In this document: positions 21,847 through 33,184 of the stretch, piece after piece
Position numbering within the stretch: position 1 is the stretch's first letter
How the letters are laid out: every line of letters begins with the position of its first letter
Source of the DNA: Adineta vaga
Lineage: Eukaryota; Rotifera
DNA length: 64,000 bases
Assembly (NCBI GenBank): GCA_021613535.1
Contig: CP075492.1
Location: 4,650,001-4,714,000 of the forward strand
Direction of reading: 5' to 3'
Translations under genes and position numbers: made by a program
Notes under the pieces: model-generated
Database searches by the model: none
Told to the model about the DNA's origin: nothing
The model's input: only the letters and a program-made list of their open reading frames with translations

Positions 21847-23016
21847 ATGGGTAGTTTATTGGATAGAATTCGACGTGGTAATATATTCATTTGAAAAATT
21901 TCACAATTATTATATAAAAATCGACTTCTTTTCTCTCGATATTTTGTATAGAAAATGGATCTCACTTTTACTTTCCTGATCAATCCTTGAGAAATCAAAC
22001 ATTTACTATTCAAAAACAATCGTATACATTAATTCGTCGTTTAGGTGGAGGTGCATTTGGTTCTGTTTGGTCTGCTCAAACACCCCAGGGTATAATATTG
22101 TTCAAACATTGATAGTTTTTCATCTTTCAATCTATAAATCTTATAGGTCGTAGTGCTGCTGTTAAAACTATTGATATTAGTGGAAGAGATGGAAATCAAT
22201 TTGAACCAACGATGTTAATGGAATCGTTTGAAAAAGAAATTCGAATGGCTTATAAGATGCGTCAAGAAACACGTCATATTGTAACAATATTTGGTTTTGA
22301 TTTTGATATGAAAAGAGGTTTAGCTTTAATGGCAATGGAATTAGGTGGAGATACACTATCAACACGAATTGAAAAACTACATGCAATGAAAAATGTTCAT
22401 AGAAAAAATCTTACTATGGATGGCATGGATGGATCACACGGTGATTATATATCACCACGTGACCGAAAAAATATTTGGATACAATTGGCAAATATTGTAC
22501 AAACATTACATCGACATCGTGTGGTAGGAATAGTTTAATATGAATTTGAAAAATTCATTTCAGATCTATAGGTTCATCGAGATATGAAACCGGATAATTT
22601 AGTATTTTTTGGTCCCATTATGAAAATTGTTGATTTAGGTATTTCACAAAAAGTAGTCAGAGGGTAATTAACATTTATTATTTGTTTTTTTTTCGATTCT
22701 ACTTATTATATTTAGGAATGACCCAAATGCGAGTCCTATTGGTACTCCTTATTTTAGTGCACCAGAATGTTTTGAAACAGGCGCACATATTACGTCAAAA
22801 GCGGATATATGGTCTGCAGGTGCTATCCTATATAATATGTCTTACGGTGATGCACCACGCGATGAATCACCACGTCCTCCTAGCGGTATGCGTCAAACAC
22901 ATTCTCCACATGTCAGTGACGTAATACACCAATGTTTACAATATGAAACTCATAAACGAGCGACTCATGCATGGCTTGCTCGGCATCCTTTTACCAGCAA
23001 TCCTACAGCTCTCTGA
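21847..23016 (+). CDS. Divergent serine/threonine protein kinase
   Basis: Exons 21847-21877, 21952-22089, 22147-22523, 22572-22663 and 22716-23016 give 312 aa. The glycine loop is RRLGGGAFGSVW, the ATP-binding lysine is K63 (AAVK), the catalytic loop is V183-HRDMKPDN, and the activation segment starts D203-LG in place of DFG. It continues IGTPYFSAPE and SKADIWSAGAILYNM. The catalytic lysine and both aspartates are intact, so activity is likely. An insert of about 30 residues rich in M, D and G (around 150-175) separates the N-lobe from the HRD helix. The overall order resembles the TTK/Mps1 group, but that assignment is weak. Confidence 0.85.
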
Positions 23017-23284
23017 ACAATGGTTGTTTTCACATTGAACTTTATTTCAACAACGATTAACAATAAAAGGACTTCGATGTGTCTGTGTATGTTTTATTTA
23101 TTAAACGAATTTATAAAAATCATTTATGATAAACGACCAATTACGATAATTAGATGAAGTTTAATAATTTGTTCTCATATTGAATAATTTATTGAAGAAA
23201 GTTAAGAAAAAATGTTTGTTTTTGAAAATAAAAAGAGAAAGATCAAAGTACATTTGTTTTTCGGATTCTATGTGTACGATGAAA

Positions 23285-23505
23285 TTATGCACATGGTTTT
23301 TGGATGTTATTTTTGTATCCTTCACCTAGACTGTCACGTGAATCATAACTTATAACAATAAACATCGATTTCTTATCATTTGTAAAAGCTCGACCAACAC
23401 CTAATTTGGTTGTACTTTTCCAAATGATCTTTGGAAAATATTTTGTGAATGAGAAGTCTGGACTCTCATATTTATAGTACTTGTGTTCATTGTAAAAATT
23501 ATCAC
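23285..23505 (-). pseudogene. Orphan copy of the CAP gene last exon
   Basis: The minus strand reproduces the last CAP exon, from DNFYNEHKYYKY to the stop after IQKPCA, almost identical to copies A and B. Upstream exons are absent: at about 23505 the sequence switches to unrelated DNA. The 3' flank (about 23090-23285) is also related to the 3' flank of copy B (about 25840-26035), so the duplicated piece includes flanking DNA. Confidence 0.8.
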
Positions 23506-23664
23506 ATTTTGTACGGCAAACATCATCGATTATCTGTTGTATTTGGATTGCAATATTAATCAACTAACTCTTTCTCATATTTGACTTGTTTAGAAGTACG
23601 TGTAAAACAAGAACACTCACAAGTATAAAACTATAAAATTATTTTCAAAAGATCATTTTAACTG

Positions 23665-23900
23665 ATTTGATTTTATCTTCAGATGAAATGTCTATTCTTT
23701 TATTTATTTAAAGTCATGCATCAGAAAACTTCAATCCTGTTTTGTATTCAAAATAAAATTGATAAATTCCTCATTCGAATTGAGAAGAACCTTATGCGTT
23801 TGGGATCTTTGTTTAAGTCACTTAAATATGTTTCACATTTTATAGAAAGCATTCCGTTAAGGATTCGTTTGGATATTGTGATAATACTTTTCGATATGTG
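23665..23900 (-). pseudogene. Degraded DUF885 gene fragment
   Basis: Stretches such as GATTTTATCTTCAGATGAAAT (23669 on) and AAATTGATAAATT (about 23755) match, in order and orientation, the DUF885 gene around 14545-14790. Many substitutions and small gaps break the frame. It lies next to the orphan CAP last exon; the intact DUF885 and CAP-A genes are also neighbours. Confidence 0.55.
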
Positions 23901-24014
23901 ATCGAATCCACAATCATGTAAAAAATAATAAAAGATAATCCATCTCAGTGAATATTTTATTTAAATGATTCTTCATAGGATAGGTAGATCACGGCAAAAG
24001 AGAAAAAGTTCAAA

Positions 24015-24766
24015 TTAGATGTTTCGTGTACAAATTTCGATTTTTGTTTGTGGAATTTGTGTTTGATGTGCAGCCATATCTCTGCAATAAACAGTTTCTA
24101 ATTCATATTGTTTAAAACCCCATAAATCTTGTCCATTACTACGACGATATTCTAATTGACCTTTTTCAGTTGATAACCATGCACTTGTCGGACTTACTTT
24201 TGGTCCAAGAATAACTCGAACTTCTCCTAGACAAAATTAGGAAAACAATTGTAATTTGATTTCAATCAGTTTTAATTCCACATACCTTTGGATGCTGTAG
24301 CATATTCACATGAAAGATCTTGCCAAAATTGTCGACATTCAGGTGTAACTGGTGTTGTCCATTTACATGGTTTGATATGTGCATTTTCTTCAAGTTCAAG
24401 AAGCATTTCAAGTGTAACACCTTTTTTCCCTTCTTTTGCAGCTACATGTTGCGCAATTTCCGCTGCAACTTTATCACTATCTGCAACACCAAATCCTGAC
24501 CAAAAGAATTTCACTGTATTGTATGGAACATATAAACCTAATTGATTTCCAGTACATTGTTTAGCAAAACGAATTTGTTTTAGAACATGATTATCATTAT
24601 CAACTCTGAAATAGAAATCGCAATGATGAAGAAAATATCGATTTGAAAGAATTTACCGATAAAGTTTTCCTTGAAAATAAATTTCATTTTTCAATTCTGT
24701 TGGTAAAGCAATCGTTCTTTCGAGGATTGTTATTGTGAAATATAAAAATACAATGTACTTTAACAT
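24015..24766 (-). CDS. Secreted ADP-ribosyl cyclase / NAD glycohydrolase (CD38-like)
   Basis: Exons 24766-24657, 24605-24286 and 24226-24015 give 213 aa. The N-terminal hydrophobic segment (about 1-20) is a signal peptide. Residues align with the CD38/Aplysia cyclase active site: W72 in KFFWSGFG, E103 in VTLEMLLE (the TLE motif), W131 in FWQDLSCEYA and E169 in KGQLEYRRS, corresponding to CD38 W125, E146, W189 and E226. These enzymes convert NAD to cyclic ADP-ribose or ADP-ribose, supplying calcium-mobilising messengers. With no C-terminal anchor it is probably secreted or luminal, like the Aplysia enzyme. It is shorter than CD38 (300 aa) because it lacks the transmembrane stem. Confidence 0.8.
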
Positions 24767-26034
24767 TGTGAAGGAAACCTATCGAGTTTGAATAGATAAA
24801 TTGTCTTGTATGGTATCATATATATATATATATATGATTCTTGACTAAAAATACGTTTAGCTAACTCCAATATCATGTAATTTAATTGATCACGTTCCAA
24901 TCATTATATGGTATTTGGAGAGCAAGTGAATTAGTGACATATGCTTAGATTTGGTCGTTATTCTACGAAAATATCGAAAGATATGTTCTCAAAATTTCTA
25001 ATCCTTGATATGAGAAAAGAAAATAGATATTTAATTTCAATTTTAAAGGTTAAAACGTAGGCAGTATTTTAATCTTTATGACGATGCGATTGGTAAAAGG
25101 TAAATTGTAAATCGAAGTACCAGTATTCTTTCTTATTATAAAGTTATTCCTGAAAAAAAGAATATCAATCTTATAAATCGTTTGTTTCATATCTTTGAAA
25201 TTTGGTGGAATATTCTTCGTTTCATAATGTGGCTATGCAGTTCAAGAATCAATCTCGAACGATCTCGTCTACTTTCTCATTATGGTCATTTTTCTTATTT
25301 GACGAGATGACTTCCAAAGTTATACACATTATAGATTGGATAGAATCTATTATAAAAGGGATAATACAATTTATTGATATGAAAGAGTAGATGTTATCAA
25401 ATCCTTTTCTGACCTGAGCTCAGGAAAGTATGAAAAGTAATTTTTTCAGGATATTTCTGATCTTGTTCGATAATACTCATCGAACTTTACCAAATTGTCT
25501 ACGTAAACAATATTTTCAATGAAAATCCCTTTTCTTCATTCTTCGAACAATTATAAACCCTTCGAAATGTAATGAAAAGAGAGTTAATCAAATGATAGAA
25601 ACCAGTTCGTTGAGCATTTTTGAGGACTAAATGAAGAATCCAAATAAATATTAAATGCGTCAATTAAACATGGAGTATTCGCATTCTATTGAATTTCTGT
25701 TTGATTAACCCTAAAAATACGAACCTACTTTTTTTTACATTAAAAGAAATATCAGTTTCGCTATAATCAAGCCGGTTCTATATCTCATCTAAACCATCGC
25801 TCATGTGATTTGATGAGATAAATAGATGAACGTATATTTTCTATTTATTAAAAGAATTCATTAAAATTATTTATGAAAAAATTAACAAACTACGATTGTT
25901 AGATAAATCTTAATGCTTTGTTCTCATATTGATTAATTTATTGCTGAAAGTGAAGGTAAAAAGAATGCTTGTCTTTAAAAATAAAAAAGAAAAATCGTAG
26001 TTTATGTTTTCTCCAATGGATATGCACGATGAAA
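24767..26034. other. Intergenic, no gene seen
   Basis: An (AT)n tract lies at about 24818-24835. The last ~190 bp (from about 25845) resemble the 3' flank of the orphan CAP exon at 23090-23285. The open frame at 25202-25390 has no supporting feature. Confidence 0.45.
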
Positions 26035-27564
26035 TTATGCACATGGTTTTTGGATGTTATTTTTGTATCCTTCACCTAGACTGTCACGTGAATCATAACT
26101 TATAACAATAAACATCGATTTCTTATCATTTGTAAAAGCTCGACCAACACCTAATTTGGTTGTACTTTTCCAAATGATCTTTGGAAAATATTTTGTGAAT
26201 GAAAAGTCTGGACTCTCATATTTATAGTACTTGTGTTCATTGTAAAAGTTATCAACAACGACAGAACCTATATCAAATGAGAAAAAAAAAACATGTATTC
26301 AGATCAAAAACAGACTATTGTCGTCGTGTATATTTACCATGAAGTGCTGCATCACCTTTACCATAATACACGGATTGCATTTTGCTTGCATCATAGTCAG
26401 GTGGAGTAATATCGGCAGCTGCTAATTTATCGGCCAAATCTTGTGAAACTTTGTTAAGATCATTGTCTAATGTCAAGTCAGACACACAATGCATCTTTCG
26501 TTTTTCATTGTGACGTGCTAAGACTTCCTTTCGAACTATTTTCACTGGTTCACCTAATCGAACACGTTTTTGTGGAGCTAGATGAGAAAGAAGATGGAAC
26601 AGCTTAGTTGATTTTAAAGCTTTAGCGAAACGAATCAACGATTAGTTTGTAGTTCACGTTTGACAAAACAAGAGACAATAATAAAATTGTTGTTCGATTC
26701 AATTACTTACCCAAGCAAGAACCAGTTGAAAAGCCTTCACTCTCCATATAAGTGCCTAAGCTATCGAAAAGATAACATTTCTTGTCATATGTGCCATAGA
26801 GCCATCCAAAACACGTATTTACACCATCACATTTTCCCATACAATTCTCCACTGTGGCAATGTCTGTCAGTGTGTCTATCGTATTGCCAGGATATTGACC
26901 ACTTTTGTTTTCGACACACTTTGTTTTCAAATTCGTTCCTGAAAGAATATGGAGAGTACGAGTTGTCGAATTTTAAACAGAAGACATGTGACTTTGGAGT
27001 GAGTGATAAGAGATCGGAGTAAAGAGAAAGATTTGACCGGGAAGTTAGTTTTGATTGATAGAAGAAAAGATATTTTGTGACATGGTATTTCTGTTCATCA
27101 CTTACCAACACATGATCCTGATCGAACACCTGACACAGCAATGACACCCTTTATATTAGTTAAACCCCAACACATTGTTGAGTCAGGTTTATATGACCAT
27201 CCCATACATTTGGCATCTATATCACATCTATCCATACAACTTTGAGTTGAATCAATACCAGGTATACTCAATACTTCGTCTCCATTCCATTGATATCCTT
27301 CTAGAATATCTGCTGTGCAGTCACCTTCTGCTTCCGCTCCTAAACAGTAACGATGTGTCTTTGCACAATATCATGGAGACTGTTTGATATCTTACTTCTG
27401 TTAAAGAATAATTCATGATCACTGCTTAGTTCCAATCGACGTAAGAGATGTTGAAGACGTTTGATTTGTGAATAATCACCTTTCGTTTTCTGATGGCGAT
27501 ATGCTTGAACATCATAGTTCGATATGAGTAATGCTATGATGAGTATTCCAGTTCGAAATTCCAT
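26035..27564 (-). CDS. Secreted PAN-PAN-CAP protein, copy B
   Basis: Exons 27564-27396, 27339-27106, 26938-26711, 26577-26338 and 26267-26035 give 367 aa, with exon lengths identical to copy A. Differences from copy A are scattered single changes, for example NYDVQAYRHQ instead of NCDVQAYRYQ after the signal peptide. Introns are also nearly identical. The architecture is signal peptide, two PAN/apple modules, then CAP. It is head-to-head with astacin copy B, 917 bp between start codons. Confidence 0.88.
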
Positions 27565-28481
27565 TGATCAATGTGATTAATTTCTGAAAGTAAAATACAG
27601 TGAAAGAACAGAAAAAATCTTTTATCCATGAATTCTTTATTTTAATTCGAATATAAATAGAAGGGAGAATAAAGCCTACTGTGCTGTATACCTTGCTATA
27701 GAAAATTTTTTGGCGTATTGATCAGAGTAAATAAAATAAATATTGAAAAAAAAGCTATATCACTGTAGTTATATCTCTACTTCTTAAAGAGACATTCCAA
27801 GCGTGACCAGTTCATAACGACACGAAAAAGAATCAATTACCCTTCTTTTTTCTCGCTGTCAGTTTTTCTCTCTCATCTAATTAGAATATAAAATATGAAG
27901 TTGTTCTATTGAAACAAAATTAAATATTAATTTTTTTGTTGTTAATTATGAAACGAAAAATACACGTAGGCAGTAATAATATTTTTTCGATAATGACATG
28001 TCTCAGTATTAAGCGTGTCTTACTGAGATCGCAGCAATAGTGGTGACCTTTGTTCTATTTCTTTTATCCAGTAAAAAACACAATTCATTTTTTTTCGAAT
28101 ATCTTTTTATCAAAATATTGATCGTCACTAATTAGACATTTAATCACAATCTGATATTACTAGAATAAAATACAAAATCAATCATACCATTGCAAAAAAG
28201 TATTTTTCACTTCACGCTCGATAAATCAATAAGTGACTCGAGGAAAGGAGTAAGAAATGGTACATCTCTTTTTCTCTCTTTCTCCTTTTTTTTTTGTCAC
28301 TCGACTGATATTTAAATAAAGGTAGACGATATTATATTATTTCACTGTCATTCTCGATTTTCCTGAATCTCTTTTAGATCTATTTCTGGATTTTTATTTT
28401 TCATCATCATCGAATCTATTTTGTGTAGTATATCTTATTTGACAAGACTCTGCATCTGAACATTCTATTTCATTCTAGAAA
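27565..28481. promoter_or_regulatory. Head-to-head promoter region, CAP/astacin pair B
   Basis: 917 bp spacer. It carries the same AG acceptor 19 nt before the CAP start (27584-27585, here CAG) and TTCTAG 3 nt before the astacin start (28477-28478). The ACGATATTATATTATTTCA block (about 28326-28346) is shared with pair A. The remainder is largely unlike pair A. Confidence 0.55.
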
Positions 28482-29358
28482 ATGTTACGTGTTTCGTGTC
28501 TTCTTTTATCTTATTTCCTTCTGTCATCCAGTGCCTTTCGATGCGATTATAAACATGACAAACGTGTTGATATCGAAGGCATTCAGAAATGGCCTGACAA
28601 CACGATTCCTTATGAAATCGATGATGCCTACTCTCCAAGCGAAAGACAGTTAATTGCAGAAAGTCTTGCTGAACTCAGCACCAAAACAGACAACTGTGTC
28701 CGTTTTATTCCTCGTACTGATTCACATCCAAATTATGTACGTGTACTTAGTAAAACTGGGTAAGTACTACTTGTGATGTTTTTCAAATAATAAGATATAA
28801 AAATGAATATCATACGAACATTCGAAGATGTTGGTCTGGTGTCGGTATGTCATGGCAAGGCGGTCTTCAAGAACTATCACTCGATCGAAGTGGTTGTATG
28901 ACAAAAGATACTGTTATACATGAATTTCTTCATGCACTTGGATTCAATCATGAACAAACACGTCCAGACAGAAATCAATATATCAAAGTTCTCTATGAAA
29001 ACGTTCAACCAGGTTAGAACAATAACATATCTCCGCTATTCTATTTTCTTAAAACACATTTGATTTAGATCAAAAACATAACTATGACATCAGTCCTGCA
29101 GCTGCTATTCAAAGTGCTGGATTACCCTATGATTTCAGTAGAGAAGAAAACGTGTTTTTTTTTATCATTTAACATTTCTTTTACTCATTTTCAGATTCAA
29201 TCATGCACTATGGTTTCAGTGACTTCACTTCAAATGGTTTACCAGTCATGGTAACTGTTGCTGATGATATGAAAAAATGGCGATATACGATGGGCACAGG
29301 AAACAAGTTAACTGAGAGTGATTTATTGAAAGTGAAGAAAATATATGGTTGTACTTAA
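28482..29358 (+). CDS. Minimal secreted astacin metalloprotease, copy B
   Basis: Exons 28482-28759, 28828-29012, 29069-29137 and 29195-29358 give 231 aa. The product of exon 1 is identical to copy A and the first intron differs by a single base or so. In exon 4 the only clear changes are TKQWRY to MKKWRY. The zinc site HEFLHALGFNHE, the Met-turn SIMHY and the FRCD propeptide motif are all retained. The 3' flank down to the GAAGAAG tract (about 29490) is also shared with copy A. Confidence 0.92.
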
Positions 29359-29593
29359 TTAATGTATTCACTCGTCTAACTACTGATTGACTTATTATGT
29401 AATCTGCATTTTTTCTTTTGACAAATAATAAATTTTAGTTAGGAAAACATCGTTTATTATCTAATCAAAGAAGAAGAAGAAGAAGAAGAGATATTTATTT
29501 ATTTGTTGTAACTATAAAATATAGATCAAATATTAAAGTAACGTGTTAGTGAAAAAATGAGTAAAAGAAAGTCGATAACATCAATCGAATTGA

Positions 29594-31249
29594 TTATTTG
29601 CATGGTTTTTGAATATTATCACGATATGATTCACTCATATCACCGGTCCAGTCATACATTGTTACAACAAACATTGTTTCAGTAAACGCGCTTTCTGTTT
29701 TGTTAGTGTATGCACGACCAACGCCCATCTTTGTTGTACTTTTCCAAATGATTTTGGGAAAATGTTTTACATGTGTAAAATCGGGTTTATTATAATCATA
29801 AATCCGATGTTCATCGTAAAAATCATCAACAATGACGGAACCTATTGATCAAAGAAAAGAGTTTTTTCATAAGATAAAACGAGAATTGTTTTTTAGATAC
29901 CATGAAGACTCACGGATTTCACTCCATAATATACTGTTTGCATTTTAGTTATGTCATATTTAGGTGGAATGACATCAGCAGCAGCTAATTGATCTGCGAA
30001 ATCTTGTGCTTTTTTGTTCAATACTTTATCCAATGTTAATTGAGGCACACAATGTTTTTCTCGTTTTAAATTATGACGCGCCAATGATTCTTCTCGAAAT
30101 GGTTTTAAAGGATCAGGTAAATCAAGTCGTGCTTGGGATGCTAAATAAACAAAAAAGACATGAAATTGTGTAATATTAATAGAGATATTGTTGTACAGTT
30201 TAGACTGTACAAGGGAAATGAAATTTAAAAAAAAAATTTAGTGTTTACAAACTTACCAACACAAGACCCAGCAAAATTATAAGTTTGCGGAATAAATTCA
30301 CCTATATTTGAACAGAGAATGCACATTTCGAAAAAATCTGAAAACGTCCATCCATAACAGATATTCAAATTATCACATCTCGCCATGCAATCTTCGATTT
30401 TATTGATGTTCTCGATCTGTTCTAGATATGCGCACGGATATTGACCAACTAACTTCTCTTCACATTTGACTTTCATACTTGAACCTATAAAATAAAAATA
30501 TTGATAAATTCTCATGGAAATGTACTTGTTTAGTAGAGAATAATCAATAAAGATAATGAATTTCTGGTACTTAATTCATCTCATAAACATAGAATACAAT
30601 ATCAATAGACTAGATTAATGATAAGAAGAAACAAGATATTTTCGATTTTATGCTTGAAATTTGAAAAATAAAGACTAAAATCAACTTCAGATAATTTTAA
30701 TTGAAATTAATATGATCGCACTGAGACGTTATCATCAATCGATCTGTATCAGGTCGGTAATGAGATATAAAATATATGCTACGTTTCGACACTCACCAAT
30801 ACATGATCCTGATCGAACACCTGGACCTTCCATTACACCTTCTATTTGATTTAAACCCCAACATCTTTCAGTTGAAGGCTTATATGACCATGCCATACAA
30901 TCTTTTGTCTTATCACAAATATCCATACAACGTTGGGTCCCAACAATATTTGCTACACTTATTATAGTTTTTCCTACCCATTGATATTCTTCTAAGATGT
31001 CTCCTGTACAATCACCTTCTGGATCGACTCCTAAACAATAATATTAAACACGACATATATCTCTACATTATGACATTTACTTCGATCAAAAAATAATTGC
31101 TTATCACTACTCCATTCCAATCCACGTAAGAGTTGATGAAGACGTTTCATTTGTGAATAATCACTTTTCATTTTATTATGACGAATTCCTTCGACATTGA
31201 TATTCATGATGAATATTGCGATGAAAAGTATTCTAGCTAGAAATGACAT
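29594..31249 (-). CDS. Secreted PAN-PAN-CAP protein, copy C (diverged)
   Basis: Exons 31249-31081, 31030-30797, 30484-30257, 30140-29901 and 29841-29594 give 372 aa. The first four exons have exactly the lengths of copies A and B; the last is 15 nt longer, inserting residues around KTESAFTETMF in the CAP domain. The signal peptide starts MSFLARILFIAIFIMN. PAN modules retain their cysteines, and the CAP core HFPKIIWKSTTKMGVGRAY is intact. It is head-to-head with astacin copy C, 951 bp between starts. It is old enough for the introns to have diverged completely from A and B while exon boundaries stayed fixed. Confidence 0.87.
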
Positions 31250-32200
31250 TATCGAACGCTGTTGATTTCTAAATAAATAATAGATACTTTTATGTTGATT
31301 CTCAAAATATAAAGAAGCAACATACTGCGACCTATAGGAATACCTTTAATACAATAATAATATAAAGAAAATATCCTGTTCGTCGTCAGAAAGTCGAATG
31401 ATAAAAAAATATGTCAAAAGGTAAATCTTAATTATATATGTATGATTTTGTTTCTCTATAAACATTTCATGCGTAACGATATCTCAAAGAGTATTTTTTT
31501 ATATCCCGTCTGATCATTCATAGATGTATTGAACAATTCTAAAAATTATTTCATTCTAAACTAAATCTCATGGAAAATATATATCTGGGACTAATTATAA
31601 TATCTTTATTTTTACTTTCTTACTCATTAATTAAAATCCATGTCGCACAATCGTCTTCAAATCTGAGTTATTTTCAAGCTATGGCAAATCTATCAAGATA
31701 ATATTTACTAACTTTGATAAATTCAGTTATATAAATCGTCAATATTGGTCAACTGAAAGGGTAAAAATGTCTACCTCTTATCTTCAACACTATTCTCAGT
31801 TTGTATTTTACACAAAAAAAAGGTAAATGGTCTTTCGTAAATACAATCAAGAAAACAAAACTAGTTTTGTTTTTATGATAAGTTCGTTTAACTAATAATA
31901 AGCACGTCGAATAAAGGCTTTTCGACTGTCAAATCGATTAATTTTTAGATAAGTTTTATAGATAAACAAAAATAGGTTTTCTCTCTCTCTCTCTCAGGTG
32001 ATTCGAAACTTGTTTTCATTTTCATTATTGATGTTTTCGATGTATTGATGATTTGAAATTACTTTTACTGAATCCCATTGCCTCTTCTTAAACCAAACAA
32101 AACACGATCAATGATCGTATGAACATTCTGTGGCATATGATTTGGAAGTAAATGTTATTAATTTCTTTTCTTTTTCTAGATAATAAAACAATACTTTAAA
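31250..32200. promoter_or_regulatory. Head-to-head promoter region, CAP/astacin pair C
   Basis: 951 bp spacer. An AG acceptor (31269-31270) lies 19 nt before the CAP start, exactly as in pairs A and B; on the astacin side TTTTTCTAG (32178-32179) lies 21 nt before the ATG. A (CT)n tract is at about 31980-31996. No other similarity to the A and B spacers is obvious. Confidence 0.5.
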
Positions 32201-33066
32201 ATGTTATGTATTTTGTCTTTTATCGTATCTTATTTGGTGATATCTTCAAATGCTTTTCGATGTGATAATAAACCAAGTAAACGAGCTGAAAATAATGCTA
32301 TTCTAATTTGGCCTGATGGAATTGTGCCTTATGAAATAGAGGATGTATACTTACCGGAGGAAAAACAAATCATTCGAGACACGTTGAAAAATATGTCTGA
32401 TAGCACTGACAATTGCGTTAACTTTATTGAACGTACGGATACTCATCGTAATTGGATACATGTAGTAAGCAAAGATGGGTAAGTTTTTATAATAATCTTT
32501 GATTATTAGTATATATATATATATATGTGCTATTATTATTCAAAGATGTTACTCATCGGTTGGTCGACGCTCCAGTCCTGGTGTTCAGGAATTATCACTT
32601 GATCGAAGTGGTTGCTTTGGCGGTGGTACAGTATTACATGAGTTTATGCATGCACTTGGATTCCATCACGAACAAACACGTCCCGATAGAGATCAATATA
32701 TAGAAATACTTTATGATAATATGAACCCAAGTATGAAAAATTCGGTATTTCATATTTTTCTTTTCTTTAATTTCGTTTTATTTAGATAAGACATATAACT
32801 ATGACATAAACCCTAGTGCTAAACATCAAACTATAACACCTTATGATTTTGGTACGAAGAAAAGTGTTTATTCAGAATATATTTTTTTTATACTTAATTT
32901 AGAATCCATTATGCATTATTCATATCTTGCCGCGACAATAAATGGTCTTCCAACAATGACACCTATTTCAAACGATGCACGACATTTTCGATATTTTATG
33001 GGGCCAGGGGGGGCATTAACTAAACATGATATTTATAAAATTAAGAATTTTTATGGTTGCATCTAA
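32201..33066 (+). CDS. Minimal secreted astacin metalloprotease, copy C
   Basis: Exons 32201-32478, 32546-32730, 32786-32851 and 32903-33066 give 230 aa. The zinc site is [12 protein letters not shown], the Met-turn SIMHY, and the propeptide again begins FRCD. Exons 1, 2 and 4 have the same lengths as copies A and B; exon 3 is one codon shorter. The catalytic domain starts at [12 protein letters not shown]. The sequence is clearly diverged from A and B, but all catalytic residues and four cysteines remain, so purifying selection is likely. Confidence 0.9.
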
Positions 33067-33184
33067 CAAACCTATTTTCTTCTATAAATTCAATCTCTTT
33101 TTACTATTAATAATAAATATTGATTAGTTAGAACCTCTAACTGGAGATTTAATCAGAGAAATCTGAGCTGTGATAGACTTTTCT

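Noticed and set aside
25202-25390. Possible 62 aa protein
   Set aside because: No start context, domain, splice site or repeat relationship; composition as in surrounding spacer.
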